Of a DNA stretch of 51,068 nt, positions 7,432-16,884 are shown in pieces; position 1 is the stretch's first letter; the number at the start of each line of letters is the position of its first letter. Source of the stretch: Atribacterota bacterium (GTDB lineage Bacteria; Atribacterota; Atribacteria; Atribacterales; Caldatribacteriaceae); the NCBI GenBank assembly GCA_039638595.1, contig JBDIWM010000010.1:1-51068 (forward strand), read 5' to 3'. Position numbers and translations under genes: made by a program. Below the pieces are notes generated by a model. It did not search any database, was not told where the DNA came from, and saw only the letters and a program-made list of their open reading frames with translations.

Positions 7432-9288
7432 GTGAGGGAACAACACTACGAAGTTATTGTAATCGGTGGTGGTCATGCTGGCTGTGAAGCGGCATATGCC
7501 GCTTCACAGATGGGTCTTTCTACTCTTCTTGTAACTACTTCAATCCACCATATTGCCCTCATGCCATGTAATCCTGCTATTGGTGGTCCAGGAAAAGGCC
7601 ATGTGGTCAGGGAAATCGATGCTTTAGGAGGTCTTATGGGGAGGGTCACTGATCAATGCACCATTCACATTAAAAAAGTAAACACGGGTAAGGGCCCAGC
7701 AGTGCAAACTCTTCGAGCCCAGACACAAAGAGACCGTTATAGCCTTATCATGCGGGAGTTCCTCGAAGCAAGTTCTAATCTTTATTTCTTCCAGGGAGAG
7801 GTCGAAGAAATCTTCGTTAACCACGAAGGGAAAGTGTGCGGTATCCAAGTTCGGCAAGGAACAAAGTTTTTTGCTCAGGCTGTAGTCGTTTGCACCGGGA
7901 CATTCCTCAACGGTGTTGTTCATATTGGAGAGCTGCATTTCCCCGCTGGAAGACAGGGAGAATTTCCCACTCAGGCATTAAACCGGTGTTTAAAAAATCT
8001 GGGCTTAGAACTCGGCCGTCTCAACACTTGCACCCCACCGCGCATTGACCGTCGGACCGTCGATTTTACTCATCTCGAAGAACAGAAAAGTGATACCGAA
8101 CCACTCTGCTTTTCTTTTGATGGTGAACCACACATATACCAGGGGGCTTCGGTCTATATTACCCGTACTACCGCAAAAACCTGCGAAATCATCAAACAGA
8201 ATTTCCATCGTTCACCTCTCCTTTATTCCATCGCTGAAAGCTCACCAGTTCGGGAATGCCCATCGTTAGAAGACAAAGTATATCGATTCCCAGAACGAGA
8301 ACATCATCTCGTTTTTCTAGAGCCTGAAGGGAACACAACCAATGAAATTTATGCTCAAGGCATTTTTACTTCGCTTCCCGAAGAAGTCCAGTGGGAGATT
8401 GTTCGTTCTATTCCGGGATTAGAGAATGCCCACATTATGCGACCTGGATACGGCATCGAGTATGATTATCTTTTGCCCACCCAGCTCAAGGCGTCCTTGG
8501 AGTGTAAATCAATCGCTGGTCTTTTTTTTGCCGGACAAATCAACGGCACTTCTGGTTACGAAGAAGCAGCTGGCCAGGGGATTATCGCCGGCATCAACGC
8601 CGGTCTTTACGTCCAAGGAAAGCCGCCGCTTATTTTACGCCGTGACGAGAGTTACATCGGGGTTATGATCGATGATCTGGTTACCAAAGGAGTGGAAGAG
8701 CCGTACCGACTCCGCACCGGAAAGGTGGAATATCGCCTCGTTATCCGCCACAGCAATGCTCACCTACGTCTTTCTCGATATGGGTACGAAGTAGGAACCC
8801 TCACCTGGGAACGATACAAAAAGGTACAGCACGAACAAAATCTGATTGAGCAAGAAGTAAAACGCTTAGAAAATGTGGTGCTTCCTCCTCAAAGTAAACT
8901 CAACGCACTTCTTGCACAAAAAGGAACCACCCCAATCAGAGAACCGGTTCGAGCGTCCGTACTTCTCATGCGACCTCAAATTACTTACCATGATCTGGCT
9001 CCTTTCGATCCAGGAAGACCTTTTCTCCCACCTCAAGCGATCGAGGAAGTTGAGATCGAAATCAAATACCGTGGATACATTGAGAGACAGATTCGGCAAA
9101 TTGGGGAATTTCGCAAAATGGAAGAAAAGCAAATTCCACCCGACTTCGATTTTTCCAGGATTAAGGGTCTTTCTTCGGAAGCTCGGGAAAAACTCCAGAA
9201 GGTGAAACCCACTACCCTCGGTCAGGCTTCCCGCGTTGCAGGTGTAACCCCTGCCGATATCGTAGTTTTGAGTATTGTCTTAGACTGA
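7432..9288 (+). CDS. mnmG: tRNA uridine-5-carboxymethylaminomethyl modification enzyme MnmG (GidA)
   Basis: A 618-residue FAD enzyme that, with MnmE, installs cmnm5 at the wobble U34 of certain tRNAs. The Rossmann motif IGGGHAGCEAA is at residues 11-21. The family signatures are clear: CNPAIGGPGKGHVVREIDALGG in the N-terminal part and SGYEEAAGQGIIAGINA in the middle. The C-terminal helical domain that contacts MnmE is complete (GLSSEAREKLQKVKPTTLGQASRVAGVTP). The start is GTG at 7432 with AAAAAGGAGG upstream. mnmE is not in the window. Length matches the family. Confidence 0.96.
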   Translation: MREQHYEVIVIGGGHAGCEAAYAASQMGLSTLLVTTSIHHIALMPCNPAIGGPGKGHVVREIDALGGLMGRVTDQCTIHIKKVNTGKGPAVQTLRAQTQRDRYSLIMREFLEASSNLYFFQGEVEEIFVNHEGKVCGIQVRQGTKFFAQAVVVCTGTFLNGVVHIGELHFPAGRQGEFPTQALNRCLKNLGLELGRLNTCTPPRIDRRTVDFTHLEEQKSDTEPLCFSFDGEPHIYQGASVYITRTTAKTCEIIKQNFHRSPLLYSIAESSPVRECPSLEDKVYRFPEREHHLVFLEPEGNTTNEIYAQGIFTSLPEEVQWEIVRSIPGLENAHIMRPGYGIEYDYLLPTQLKASLECKSIAGLFFAGQINGTSGYEEAAGQGIIAGINAGLYVQGKPPLILRRDESYIGVMIDDLVTKGVEEPYRLRTGKVEYRLVIRHSNAHLRLSRYGYEVGTLTWERYKKVQHEQNLIEQEVKRLENVVLPPQSKLNALLAQKGTTPIREPVRASVLLMRPQITYHDLAPFDPGRPFLPPQAIEEVEIEIKYRGYIERQIRQIGEFRKMEEKQIPPDFDFSRIKGLSSEAREKLQKVKPTTLGQASRVAGVTPADIVVLSIVLD

Positions 9289-9593
9289 CGTGAGTCCTCT
9301 ACTAACCACTCAATATACCATGAAAGCCGAGGGAAATTGTTCTTCTGAAAGAATGGTAACCGTAAATGTAGTCAGAGGAGGAATGGAGTGGATCTCATCG
9401 TTTCTGACAATATGAAACTGGGACTCTGGACAGTAGAAGTATCGAATACCACCGGTTCGAAGCTGGGAATTCATACCCAACGAAGGTGACCACCTCGACA
9501 GGAACGTCTCTTTTAGAACAACCATCAAATGCCAAGAAACACTTTTAGTTCCGGTTTCCGATCAAACGAAAAAAATCAAAGCATAATAATGCG
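9289..9593. other. Gap between converging mnmG and glnA, with a doubtful short ORF
   Basis: About 300 bases separate the mnmG stop from the glnA 3' hairpin. The only frame of any length is on the minus strand at 9310-9528 (72 codons, including the text YFYCPESQFHIVRND). It has no convincing ribosome binding site and matches no family I recognise; it may be a gene remnant or chance. No tRNA, promoter pair or T-tracted terminator for mnmG was found here. Confidence 0.4.
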
Positions 9594-9639
9594 AATCTCT
9601 CTACCAGGTGCAAGAAATATTGCACCTGGTAGAGAGATT
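9594..9639 (-). terminator. Perfect 20-bp hairpin overlapping the glnA stop codon
   Basis: Bases 9594-9613 and 9620-9639 are exact inverted repeats around the 6-base loop GAAATA. The right arm runs into the glnA TAA stop (9638-9640). The minus-strand transcript would form a very stable stem at the end of the argC-glnA operon. No T-run follows directly; a T-rich stretch appears only some 10-18 bases later. The hairpin could also end or process mnmG transcripts arriving from the other strand. Confidence 0.85.
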
Positions 9640-10951
9640 AATAGAGTTCGAGATACCTTTCAATTTCCCAGGGGTGTACCCGCTCTTGGAATTCCTGCCA
9701 CTCCCGCTGCTTTGCCTCCAAAAAGTAGTTCAGGATATGAGGAGTGAGAGCCTCTTTCACCACAGAGTCTTTTTCCAGTTCCCGCAGAGCCTCCTCCAGA
9801 GTTTTGGGAAGGTTACGAATTCCCCATTCCTCTCTTTCTTCGCAGCTCATGTGGTAAAGGTTGAGACTATTACATGGTTTTCCTGGGTCCAGTTCTCGTT
9901 CCACACCGTCCATACCCGCTTTTAAAATACAAGCAAAAGCAAGATATGGATTACATGAGGGGTCAGGGTTACGAAGTTCAGCCCGAGTTCCCTTACCTCG
10001 TTGCGGTGGAACCCGAACCAAAGGACTGCGATTCTTTTCAGCCCAGGCAATATACACCGGCGCTTCGTATCCAGGAACTAACCTTTTATAAGAATTGACC
10101 AAAGGATTAGTAATCGCAGTGAGGGCTGGAGCATGTTGCAGGAGTCCAGCAATGAAACCACGTGCTACGCCACTCAGACCATCAGGTCTGTGAGGATCAT
10201 AAAACGCATTTTCGCCATTCCTGAAGAGCGAAAGATGAGTATGCATACCCGAACCTGGCACCCCATAAATTGGTTTGGGCATGAAAGTGGCCACATACCC
10301 TTTTCGGGTTGCCAGAGTTTTTACGACCAGCTTCAAATTAATAATACTGTCGGCAATCCTCAGTGCGTTACCATACTCAAAATCGATCTCATGTTGCGAG
10401 GGAGCAACCTCATGATGAGAAGCTTCGATGTTCAGTCCCAGTTCTTCTAAGGCAATAACCATATCCCGACGCAAGCTCTCTTCAAGATCAAGGGGCAAAA
10501 GGTCGAAATAGCTTCCATGGTCACTGGCATGAATTCTCCCGTTCTCATGTTTGAGAATGAAAAATTCTGCTTCAGTCCCAACCTTAAATTCGAAGCCTTT
10601 GTTTTCCACTTCCTGAATGACTCGTTTCAAATTACTTCTGGGACAACCCTCAAAGAAACTGCCATCCGACTTATAGACATCGCAGATGACACTGGCAACG
10701 CCTTCTTCTTCCCAGGGACAGGTGACAAAAGTGTTGATATCCGGTACAAGTTTCATATCTGATTCCTCAATCCGGACAAAACCCTGGATGGAAGACCCAT
10801 CAAAGTTCACACCCTCTTCGATGGCAACCCGAAGTTTTTTCGCTGGAATCTCCACATTTTTGGGAATTCCCAGAACATCCACAAACTGGAGACGGATAAA
10901 CCGGATTCCCTTTTCTTTCACCTCTTGAAGAATTTTCTCCATCGAATCCAA
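9638..10951 (-). CDS. glnA: Glutamine synthetase type I
   Basis: Makes glutamine from glutamate, ammonia and ATP. About 437 residues, the size of the compact GSI-alpha class. Visible landmarks: VNFDGSSIQGF in the N-terminal beta-grasp domain, GTEAEFFIL (metal ligands), the ATP-site region PKPIYGVPGSGMHTHLSL, NRSPLVRVPPQRG and RAELRNPDPSCNPYLA. NLYHMSCEEREEWGIRNLP near the C-terminus matches the alpha class rather than the adenylylated beta class. The likely start is TTG at 10951, 10 bases after GGAGG; ATG at 10942 is the alternative. It follows argH by about 16 bases and so lies last in the arginine operon. That placement may couple amide nitrogen supply to arginine synthesis (inference). Confidence 0.94.
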   Translation of the reverse strand: MDSMEKILQEVKEKGIRFIRLQFVDVLGIPKNVEIPAKKLRVAIEEGVNFDGSSIQGFVRIEESDMKLVPDINTFVTCPWEEEGVASVICDVYKSDGSFFEGCPRSNLKRVIQEVENKGFEFKVGTEAEFFILKHENGRIHASDHGSYFDLLPLDLEESLRRDMVIALEELGLNIEASHHEVAPSQHEIDFEYGNALRIADSIINLKLVVKTLATRKGYVATFMPKPIYGVPGSGMHTHLSLFRNGENAFYDPHRPDGLSGVARGFIAGLLQHAPALTAITNPLVNSYKRLVPGYEAPVYIAWAEKNRSPLVRVPPQRGKGTRAELRNPDPSCNPYLAFACILKAGMDGVERELDPGKPCNSLNLYHMSCEEREEWGIRNLPKTLEEALRELEKDSVVKEALTPHILNYFLEAKQREWQEFQERVHPWEIERYLELY

Positions 10952-10967
10952 AATTGAACAACCTCCT

Positions 10968-12413
10968 CTATTCACCAACCAACTCTTTGAAGCTTTTCCA
11001 CCATTTGTCTTGCCAGAGTTTAACCTTATCCGTTTCCTGCATCAAGAAGGTTCTACACCTTTCAATTTCTCTTTCCACCTCTTTCTTTGAAGCACCGCCA
11101 AAAGAGATTTTGCGTTCTACCGAAGTCTCTTCATCCAATCGTTGTTGCAGTTCTTCACTAAAAAGGTTACGATACTCTCCCAAATCCTCTTCTCTGAGTT
11201 CGTGAAGTGTTCTTCCCTCTGAAGCGAGCTTTCTGACAATCTCACCAACCAGAGCATGGGCCTTCCGAAAAGGCATACCGTGCTCTACCAGGTATTCGCA
11301 AAAATCAGTTGCGGTGAGGAAGCCCTCCCGGAGGGCTTCTTTCATCCGATCTTCCCGAGGAAAGATATGAATCAACAGTTTTCCTGCAATGGAAAGGACT
11401 GAAGAAACCTCCCGAATAGCTCGAAACAGCGGAGGTTTATCTTGCTGGAGGTCTCGGTTATAGGTTAGAGGAAGCGCTTTCATGGCGACACTCAAACTGA
11501 AAAACGAAGCAATAATTTCGCCGCTTTTCCCTCGAATGAGCTCAGCAACATCCGGATTCTTTTTCTGGGGCATGATGCTTGAACCAGTGGTAAACGCGTC
11601 ATCAATAGTGATAAAACCAAAATGAGGAGTGCTCCAGAGCACGATTTCCTCCCCCAGACGGGAGAGATGTAAAGCGAGAATGGCAAGGTTCCCCAGAAAT
11701 TCCAGGATAAAATCCCTATCAGCCACAATATCCATGCTGTTTTCTTGTACCGTTGGAAAGGCAAGAAGAGAGGCCACATAAAAACGGTCAATGGGAAGAG
11801 AGGTTCCAGCCAGCGCTCCAGCTCCTAAAGGCAAAAGGTCAATTCTTTTTAAACTATCCTCTAACCTCTCTATATCTCTCAGGAACATAAAACAGTACGC
11901 CAGAAGGTGGTGTGCAAAGGGTACTGGTTGAGCTGGCTGAAGGTGTGTATATCCAGGCATGACGAGAAAGCGATATGTTTCAGCCTTTCCGAGGAGCACC
12001 TGAATGAGGGAGAGAATTTGGGTTATGGTTGCAGCAACCACTTCTCGCAGAAAAAGCCGCTCATCAAGCACAATCTGGTCATTCCGGCTCCGAGCGGTAT
12101 GGAGTTTGCCAGCCACTTCTCCAATGTTTTCTCGTAAGGTTATCTCAACCAGGCTATGGACATCTTCAAAGGGAGATGGATCAATCTTCCCTTCCTGAAG
12201 GAGTCTATAAACCTCACGCAGTCCTGCAACAATTTGTTGTGCCTCCAAAGAGGAGAGGAGACCAGCTCTTTCCAGACCCAGGCAATGGGCAATACTCCCC
12301 CAGATGTCGTACCGATACAGGATTAGATCTTCACCGATAGAGGTGGAAAAGGAAGCCACCTCTCGGTCAAGCTCCTTTTCCATTCGACTTCCCCACAGTT
12401 TCATCCTCTTCAC
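10968..12413 (-). CDS. argH: Argininosuccinate lyase
   Basis: Splits argininosuccinate into arginine and fumarate, the last step of arginine synthesis. 481 residues, a little longer than the usual 460. The fumarase/aspartase-superfamily signature TGSSIMPQKKNPD is intact, along with KLHTARSRNDQI and GYTHLQPAQPVPFAHH, which carries the catalytic His. The GTG start at 12413 overlaps the argG stop as GTGA; ATG at 12404 in the same frame is an alternative. It is the sixth gene of the T-box-controlled arginine operon. Confidence 0.95.
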   Translation of the reverse strand: MKRMKLWGSRMEKELDREVASFSTSIGEDLILYRYDIWGSIAHCLGLERAGLLSSLEAQQIVAGLREVYRLLQEGKIDPSPFEDVHSLVEITLRENIGEVAGKLHTARSRNDQIVLDERLFLREVVAATITQILSLIQVLLGKAETYRFLVMPGYTHLQPAQPVPFAHHLLAYCFMFLRDIERLEDSLKRIDLLPLGAGALAGTSLPIDRFYVASLLAFPTVQENSMDIVADRDFILEFLGNLAILALHLSRLGEEIVLWSTPHFGFITIDDAFTTGSSIMPQKKNPDVAELIRGKSGEIIASFFSLSVAMKALPLTYNRDLQQDKPPLFRAIREVSSVLSIAGKLLIHIFPREDRMKEALREGFLTATDFCEYLVEHGMPFRKAHALVGEIVRKLASEGRTLHELREEDLGEYRNLFSEELQQRLDEETSVERKISFGGASKKEVEREIERCRTFLMQETDKVKLWQDKWWKSFKELVGE

Positions 12414-13624
12414 CTGTCTCCTTTTTTTGCCTTCTTATGCACGATGGATTGAGTACGAATAGGGAGCCCCCAGAGCTTGATAAAACCTTCGCTAGCTCTA
12501 TGATCGAAAAGATCTCCCCGATCATAGGTTGCCAGTCCAAAGTCATAGAGTGAATAATCTGATTTCCTTCCTACAATGGTCATATTACCTTTAAAGAGTT
12601 TCACCCGTACCACTCCAGTAACCTGTTCTGCTATTTTCTCCATAAAGGCATCAAGTGCTTCTTTGAGGGGAGAGTACCAAAGACCCTCGTAGACAAGCTG
12701 GGCGTACCTTTCTTCCAGGTATGGCTTGAAATGGGTTACATCTCTGGGCATGACCAAATTCTCCAAATCTTTATAAGCTGCAAGCAGAATCAAAGCTCCA
12801 GGGCATTCATAAACTTCTCTGGATTTAATACCCACCAGCCGGTTTTCCACGTGATCAATCCTACCAAAGCCATGTTCTCCACCGATACGGTTGAGTTCCG
12901 CCACAAGATTAAAAAATGAATAGTACTGTCCCCGAAGAAGGGTTGGAACCCCATTTTCAAAACCAATTTCAAGATATGCCGGTTCATCAGGGGCTTCTTT
13001 GGGATTTCTGGTCCACTCAAAAACCTCTTCCGGTGGCTCAACCCAGGGATCTTCCAAAACTCCACATTCAATACTCCGCCCCCAGATATTCTGGTCAATA
13101 CTGTAAGGACGTTCCAGGGTAGCTGGAACCGGAATGCCATTGGCATTGGCGTACTCAATTTCCTGTTCCCTGGTTAAACCCCAAATCCTTGCCGGAGCAA
13201 TCACCTTAAGATCAGGGTTGAGAGCCACAACCGAGACTTCGATACGAACCTGGTCGTTCCCTTTACCGGTACATCCGTGCGCTACAGCCATGGCACCTTT
13301 TTCTTCCGCCACTTTAACCAGGTATCTGGCAATAAGAGGTCGGGAGAGCGCTGTAGCCAGAGGGTACCTTTTTTCATATATAGCCTGTGCCCAGAGGGCA
13401 GGAAGCACGTACTCCTTCAGAAATTCTTCCTGGACATCAAAAACAAATGCTTCCTTAGCTCCGATACTCAACGCTTTTTTTTGGACTTCCTCCACATCTT
13501 TACCCTGTCCTAAATCGAGCGTCACCGTGTACACATCAGCATCGTATTGCTCCTGGAGCCACCGAATTGCCACTGAAGTATCCAGTCCGCCTGAATACGC
13601 TAAAACAATCCGATTTTTTCCCAT
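12410..13624 (-). CDS. argG: Argininosuccinate synthase
   Basis: Condenses citrulline and aspartate with ATP to form argininosuccinate. 404 residues, the standard size. The PP-loop AYSGGLDTSVAIRWL (about residues 9-23) binds ATP. Further conserved stretches are AHGCTGKGNDQVRIE, ERPYSIDQNIWGRSIECGVLEDPW, and the C-terminal KLFKGNMTIVGRKSDYSLY. ATG at 13624 is preceded by GGAGG. It lies between argD and argH with a 17-base gap upstream and an overlap downstream. The ornithine carbamoyltransferase that makes its substrate is not in the window. Confidence 0.96.
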   Translation of the reverse strand: MGKNRIVLAYSGGLDTSVAIRWLQEQYDADVYTVTLDLGQGKDVEEVQKKALSIGAKEAFVFDVQEEFLKEYVLPALWAQAIYEKRYPLATALSRPLIARYLVKVAEEKGAMAVAHGCTGKGNDQVRIEVSVVALNPDLKVIAPARIWGLTREQEIEYANANGIPVPATLERPYSIDQNIWGRSIECGVLEDPWVEPPEEVFEWTRNPKEAPDEPAYLEIGFENGVPTLLRGQYYSFFNLVAELNRIGGEHGFGRIDHVENRLVGIKSREVYECPGALILLAAYKDLENLVMPRDVTHFKPYLEERYAQLVYEGLWYSPLKEALDAFMEKIAEQVTGVVRVKLFKGNMTIVGRKSDYSLYDFGLATYDRGDLFDHRASEGFIKLWGLPIRTQSIVHKKAKKGDR

Positions 13625-13641
13625 CTCTACGCCTCCATTCC

Positions 13642-14838
13642 CTATTTTTCCATTTCTCGGAGCACTTCCCGCAAAATATGAATTCCCATTTTCAGGTCTT
13701 CCTCGCCAATGACCAGAGGAGGGAGAAATCTCACCGTGTCATCGTTACAGGCATTGACCAAGACTTTTCTCTCAAACATTTTTTGGGCAAGTGCTTTTGC
13801 CTGCCCGGGAATTTCAAGTCCGGTCATAAGACCAACAACCCGTATATCACTCACCCATTTGGGGAACTCCTGCTGGAGGTCCTTCAGGTGTTTGGCAAAA
13901 AACTCACCTTTACTTCGCACCTCCTCAAGGAAACCCTCGTCACTCACCGTATCAACCACCACGCAGGCTGAGCGGGCACAGACGGGGTTTCCTCCAAAAG
14001 TACTGCCATGCTCTCCCCGCTCGGTGAGACCCACAATTTTTTCGTTCACCAGAACTGCCCCAATGGGTAATCCTCCACCCAGCCCCTTAGCCAGCGTCAC
14101 AATATCCGGCCGTACTCCAAAATGTTCAAAGGCAAAGAACTTCCCCGTTCTCCCCATTCCACATTGTACTTCATCAAAAATCAAAATGAAATCCCGTTCA
14201 TCACACAGAACTCTAAGAGCATGCAAAAAAGCACTATCACAAGGATAGATACCTCCTTCACCCTGAACAGGTTCAACGATGATTCCACACACTTCGTCAT
14301 CAAGCACGCTTTTTACACTTTCCAGGTCGTTCAGAAACGCATGGTGTATCCCCTCGGGGAATGGTTCCAGATGGTGGTGAAATTTCTCCTGACCAGTGAG
14401 CCCCAAAGTGAGCAGGGTCCTTCCGTGAAAGGAACGATGAAAGGAAACAAATTTATAGCGGTTTCCATGTTTTTTCCGCCCGTAGAAACGAGCCATTTTG
14501 CACGCCACTTCATTGGCTTCGGCTCCACTGTTGACCAAGAATACCTGGGAGAATCCAGAGTACTTCGCCAACCGCTCGGCCAGTTCCACCTGGGGTACGT
14601 TATAATAAAGATTAGAAGTATGTAGAAGGCGGTCAACCTCTCCCTTAATTGCTTCAACGAGAGGATGATAACCATATCCCAAGATATTCACAGCGATACC
14701 GGCCATTAGGTCAAGGTATTCATTTCCCTCGATATCGAAAAGACGAACTCCCTCACCACGTACAAAAACCGCTGGGAAACGGTTATAGGTGTTAAGAAAA
14801 TATCGCTGTTCCTTTTCGATAATTTCCTGAGAGTTCAT
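13642..14838 (-). CDS. argD: Acetylornithine aminotransferase
   Basis: A PLP enzyme that converts N-acetylglutamate semialdehyde to N-acetylornithine. 398 residues, class-III aminotransferase. Visible: NSGAEANEVACKMAR (PLP phosphate site), IIVEPVQGEGG, LIFDEVQCGMGRTGK, and the PLP lysine in VTLAKGLGGGLPIGA. ATG at 14838 has AAGGAGG upstream. The operon position supports the arginine role; such enzymes often also act on N-succinyl-diaminopimelate precursors, but the lysine genes nearby use DapL, which makes that second role less needed here. Confidence 0.94.
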   Translation of the reverse strand: MNSQEIIEKEQRYFLNTYNRFPAVFVRGEGVRLFDIEGNEYLDLMAGIAVNILGYGYHPLVEAIKGEVDRLLHTSNLYYNVPQVELAERLAKYSGFSQVFLVNSGAEANEVACKMARFYGRKKHGNRYKFVSFHRSFHGRTLLTLGLTGQEKFHHHLEPFPEGIHHAFLNDLESVKSVLDDEVCGIIVEPVQGEGGIYPCDSAFLHALRVLCDERDFILIFDEVQCGMGRTGKFFAFEHFGVRPDIVTLAKGLGGGLPIGAVLVNEKIVGLTERGEHGSTFGGNPVCARSACVVVDTVSDEGFLEEVRSKGEFFAKHLKDLQQEFPKWVSDIRVVGLMTGLEIPGQAKALAQKMFERKVLVNACNDDTVRFLPPLVIGEEDLKMGIHILREVLREMEK

Positions 14839-14853
14839 AAGAACAGAACCTCC

Positions 14854-15636
14854 TTACGGGATAATTCGTGTCCCACGCATCGGTCCTCCAGAAAGAAAAG
14901 AAACGAGGTTCTTTATTTCTTTCCCTTCACCAATAAAAACCTCTTTCACACCACCTTGAAGAACCTCTTTCAACATGGTCAATTTAGGAATCATGCCCCC
15001 CCTAATTCGTCCCTCTGCTAAAAGAGCATCCATCTCTTTCAGGGTAAGTACTTCAACAAGTGAATGCCGGTCATCTGGATCGCTCAGCACTCCGGGAACA
15101 TCCGAAAAGAAAATAAATTTATCCACCGAGAGGGTTTGAGCCAGTTTTGCTGCAACCCAATCTGCATTCACATTGAGGCTTTCCCCCCGGGTATTGACCG
15201 AGACCGGTGAAATCACCGGCAAAAAACCCCCTTCCCAGAGGAGTTCTACTAGTTTAGGGTGAATACTTTTCACTTCTCCTACACATCCGAGATCCACATC
15301 TGCGCAGTATTTTTCAGCTGTGACGAGAAAACCATCTTTTCCACTAATTCCACAAGCGGGGACTCCCTCCCGCAGGAACATACCTACCATCATCTTGTTG
15401 AGAAGTCCACTTAAGACCATTTCGGTGATTTCCATGTCTTCAGGAGTCGTTACCCGTAAACCGTTCACAAACTGGGGCTTTCGACCCAGCTTCTCCATCA
15501 TCAAAGTAATCTGGGGACCACCGCCATGGACAATGACCAGTTTCACTCCTTGCGAGAAAAGCTGTGATATGACTCGAGGAAAGACCTCTTCTCCGGGATG
15601 GAGCACTTTTCCACTCACTTTGATAACCACCCGCAT
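14854..15636 (-). CDS. argB: Acetylglutamate kinase
   Basis: Phosphorylates N-acetylglutamate with ATP. About 260 residues, a compact member of the amino-acid kinase family. The glycine-rich phosphate loop VIVHGGGPQITLMMEKLGRKPQFVNGLRVT is complete, as are LNVNADWVAAKLA and the C-terminal GGMIPKLTMLKEVLQGGV. ATG at 15636 is preferred because GAGGTG lies eight bases upstream; a longer frame to a TTG at 15651 would overlap the argJ stop. The short form lacks the N-terminal helix linked to strong arginine feedback in hexameric enzymes, so control may rest mainly on the T-box (inference). Confidence 0.93.
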   Translation of the reverse strand: MRVVIKVSGKVLHPGEEVFPRVISQLFSQGVKLVIVHGGGPQITLMMEKLGRKPQFVNGLRVTTPEDMEITEMVLSGLLNKMMVGMFLREGVPACGISGKDGFLVTAEKYCADVDLGCVGEVKSIHPKLVELLWEGGFLPVISPVSVNTRGESLNVNADWVAAKLAQTLSVDKFIFFSDVPGVLSDPDDRHSLVEVLTLKEMDALLAEGRIRGGMIPKLTMLKEVLQGGVKEVFIGEGKEIKNLVSFLSGGPMRGTRIIP

Positions 15637-15647
15637 AGTTTTCCACC

Positions 15648-16871
15648 TCAACTATAATGGCTATTTATTTTTACATAGTCAAAAGAGAGATCACAAGTCC
15701 AGACATTGAACATGGCTCCTCCTAAGTGAAGGTCGATCACCACCTGAAGCTCCTTTGATTTCATGGTATCCTGAAGCATCTGGCGGGTAAAAAGATCGGC
15801 CCTCATCCCTTTCTCGACAAACTTGACTCCATTAATGGCAACTTCAATCCGCTCTGGTTGGATTTCTACACCACTGCGCCCAAGTGCAGCCATTATCCTA
15901 CCCCAATTTGGGTCCTCACCGAAGAAAGCCGTTTTAACCAGTGGTGATTCAGCCACAGTAAAAGCGCACTGCTCGGCTTCCCTCTGGTTTCTTGCTCCTT
16001 TTACCACAATTTCAACAAATTTGGTTGCGCCCTCACCATCCCGGGCAAGGTCCTTAGCCAGTTCTTGACAGACAAAAAAGAGTGCTTCCTGAAAAAGCTC
16101 AAAGCCCTCGCTTCCTCTTTGTAAAAGAGGCATCCCACTTTTCCCATTCGCCAAGAGTAAAACTGTATCATTGGTGCTGGTATCACCGTCCACAGTAACA
16201 CGATTGAAGCTCACATCCACCGCTTCCTTAAGAAGGCACTGCAAATCTTCCTTTTCCAGCGCGGCATCGGTAACGAGAAAAGCAAGCATGGTAGCTAATC
16301 TGGGCCGAATCATCCCTGACCCTTTGGCGATACCAGCAAGGCACGCCGTTTTCCCTTTCCAGGAAAAAGCCACAGTCCGTTCCTTGGGGAATGTATCGGT
16401 AGTCATGATCGCTCGGGCAGCTTCCTTTCCAGATTTATGGTGGGGAAGCAATCCCCGTAAGGTGAGAAGTCCTTTTTCTATTTTTCCTATGGGTAAGAAC
16501 TCCCCAATCACCCCGGTCGAAGCCACTGCAACAAGACGCGGGTCGCCAATTCCAAAGTATGAGGCTCCAATCCGAACCACTTCTAAAGCATCCTGTTGTC
16601 CTTTTTCACCCGTACAAGCGTTGGCCACTCCACTATTTACGATAACAAGCTGTATTTTCCCCATTTCTCGAAGGTGAGTGCCGGTCACAAGAACTGGTGC
16701 AGCTTTCACCAGATTCTGTGTAAAAACCCCTGCAGCAACAGCTGGAACTTCGGAAAGGATCACTGCCAAATCATTTTTCTCCTTTTTAATTCCACAACAT
16801 ATCCCCAAAGAACTGAATCCCTGAACGGCATCCAATCCTCCTTCAAGAATCTCGAAACGCCTTTCTTTCAT
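15648..16871 (-). CDS. argJ: Glutamate N-acetyltransferase / ornithine acetyltransferase
   Basis: Recycles the acetyl group from N-acetylornithine to glutamate; the bifunctional forms also use acetyl-CoA. 407 residues. The precursor cuts itself at a conserved Ala-Thr in the ATML motif. Here the motif reads KGSGMIRPRLATMLAF where most relatives have PNMATML; the nucleophilic Thr is kept but the preceding Asn is Arg. VNSGVANACTGEKG and TVDGDTSTNDT are also intact. ATG at 16871 has GGGAGG upstream. Its presence beside argB, argC and argD means the cyclic acetyl pathway is used, with no need for argE. Confidence 0.94.
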   Translation of the reverse strand: MKERRFEILEGGLDAVQGFSSLGICCGIKKEKNDLAVILSEVPAVAAGVFTQNLVKAAPVLVTGTHLREMGKIQLVIVNSGVANACTGEKGQQDALEVVRIGASYFGIGDPRLVAVASTGVIGEFLPIGKIEKGLLTLRGLLPHHKSGKEAARAIMTTDTFPKERTVAFSWKGKTACLAGIAKGSGMIRPRLATMLAFLVTDAALEKEDLQCLLKEAVDVSFNRVTVDGDTSTNDTVLLLANGKSGMPLLQRGSEGFELFQEALFFVCQELAKDLARDGEGATKFVEIVVKGARNQREAEQCAFTVAESPLVKTAFFGEDPNWGRIMAALGRSGVEIQPERIEVAINGVKFVEKGMRADLFTRQMLQDTMKSKELQVVIDLHLGGAMFNVWTCDLSFDYVKINSHYS

Positions 16872-16884
16872 ATTCCGTTCCTCC

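Noticed and set aside
9529-9925. Short plus-strand frames across the glnA 3' end
   Set aside because: They overlap well-conserved glnA coding sequence and the 20-bp hairpin and look like chance frames.
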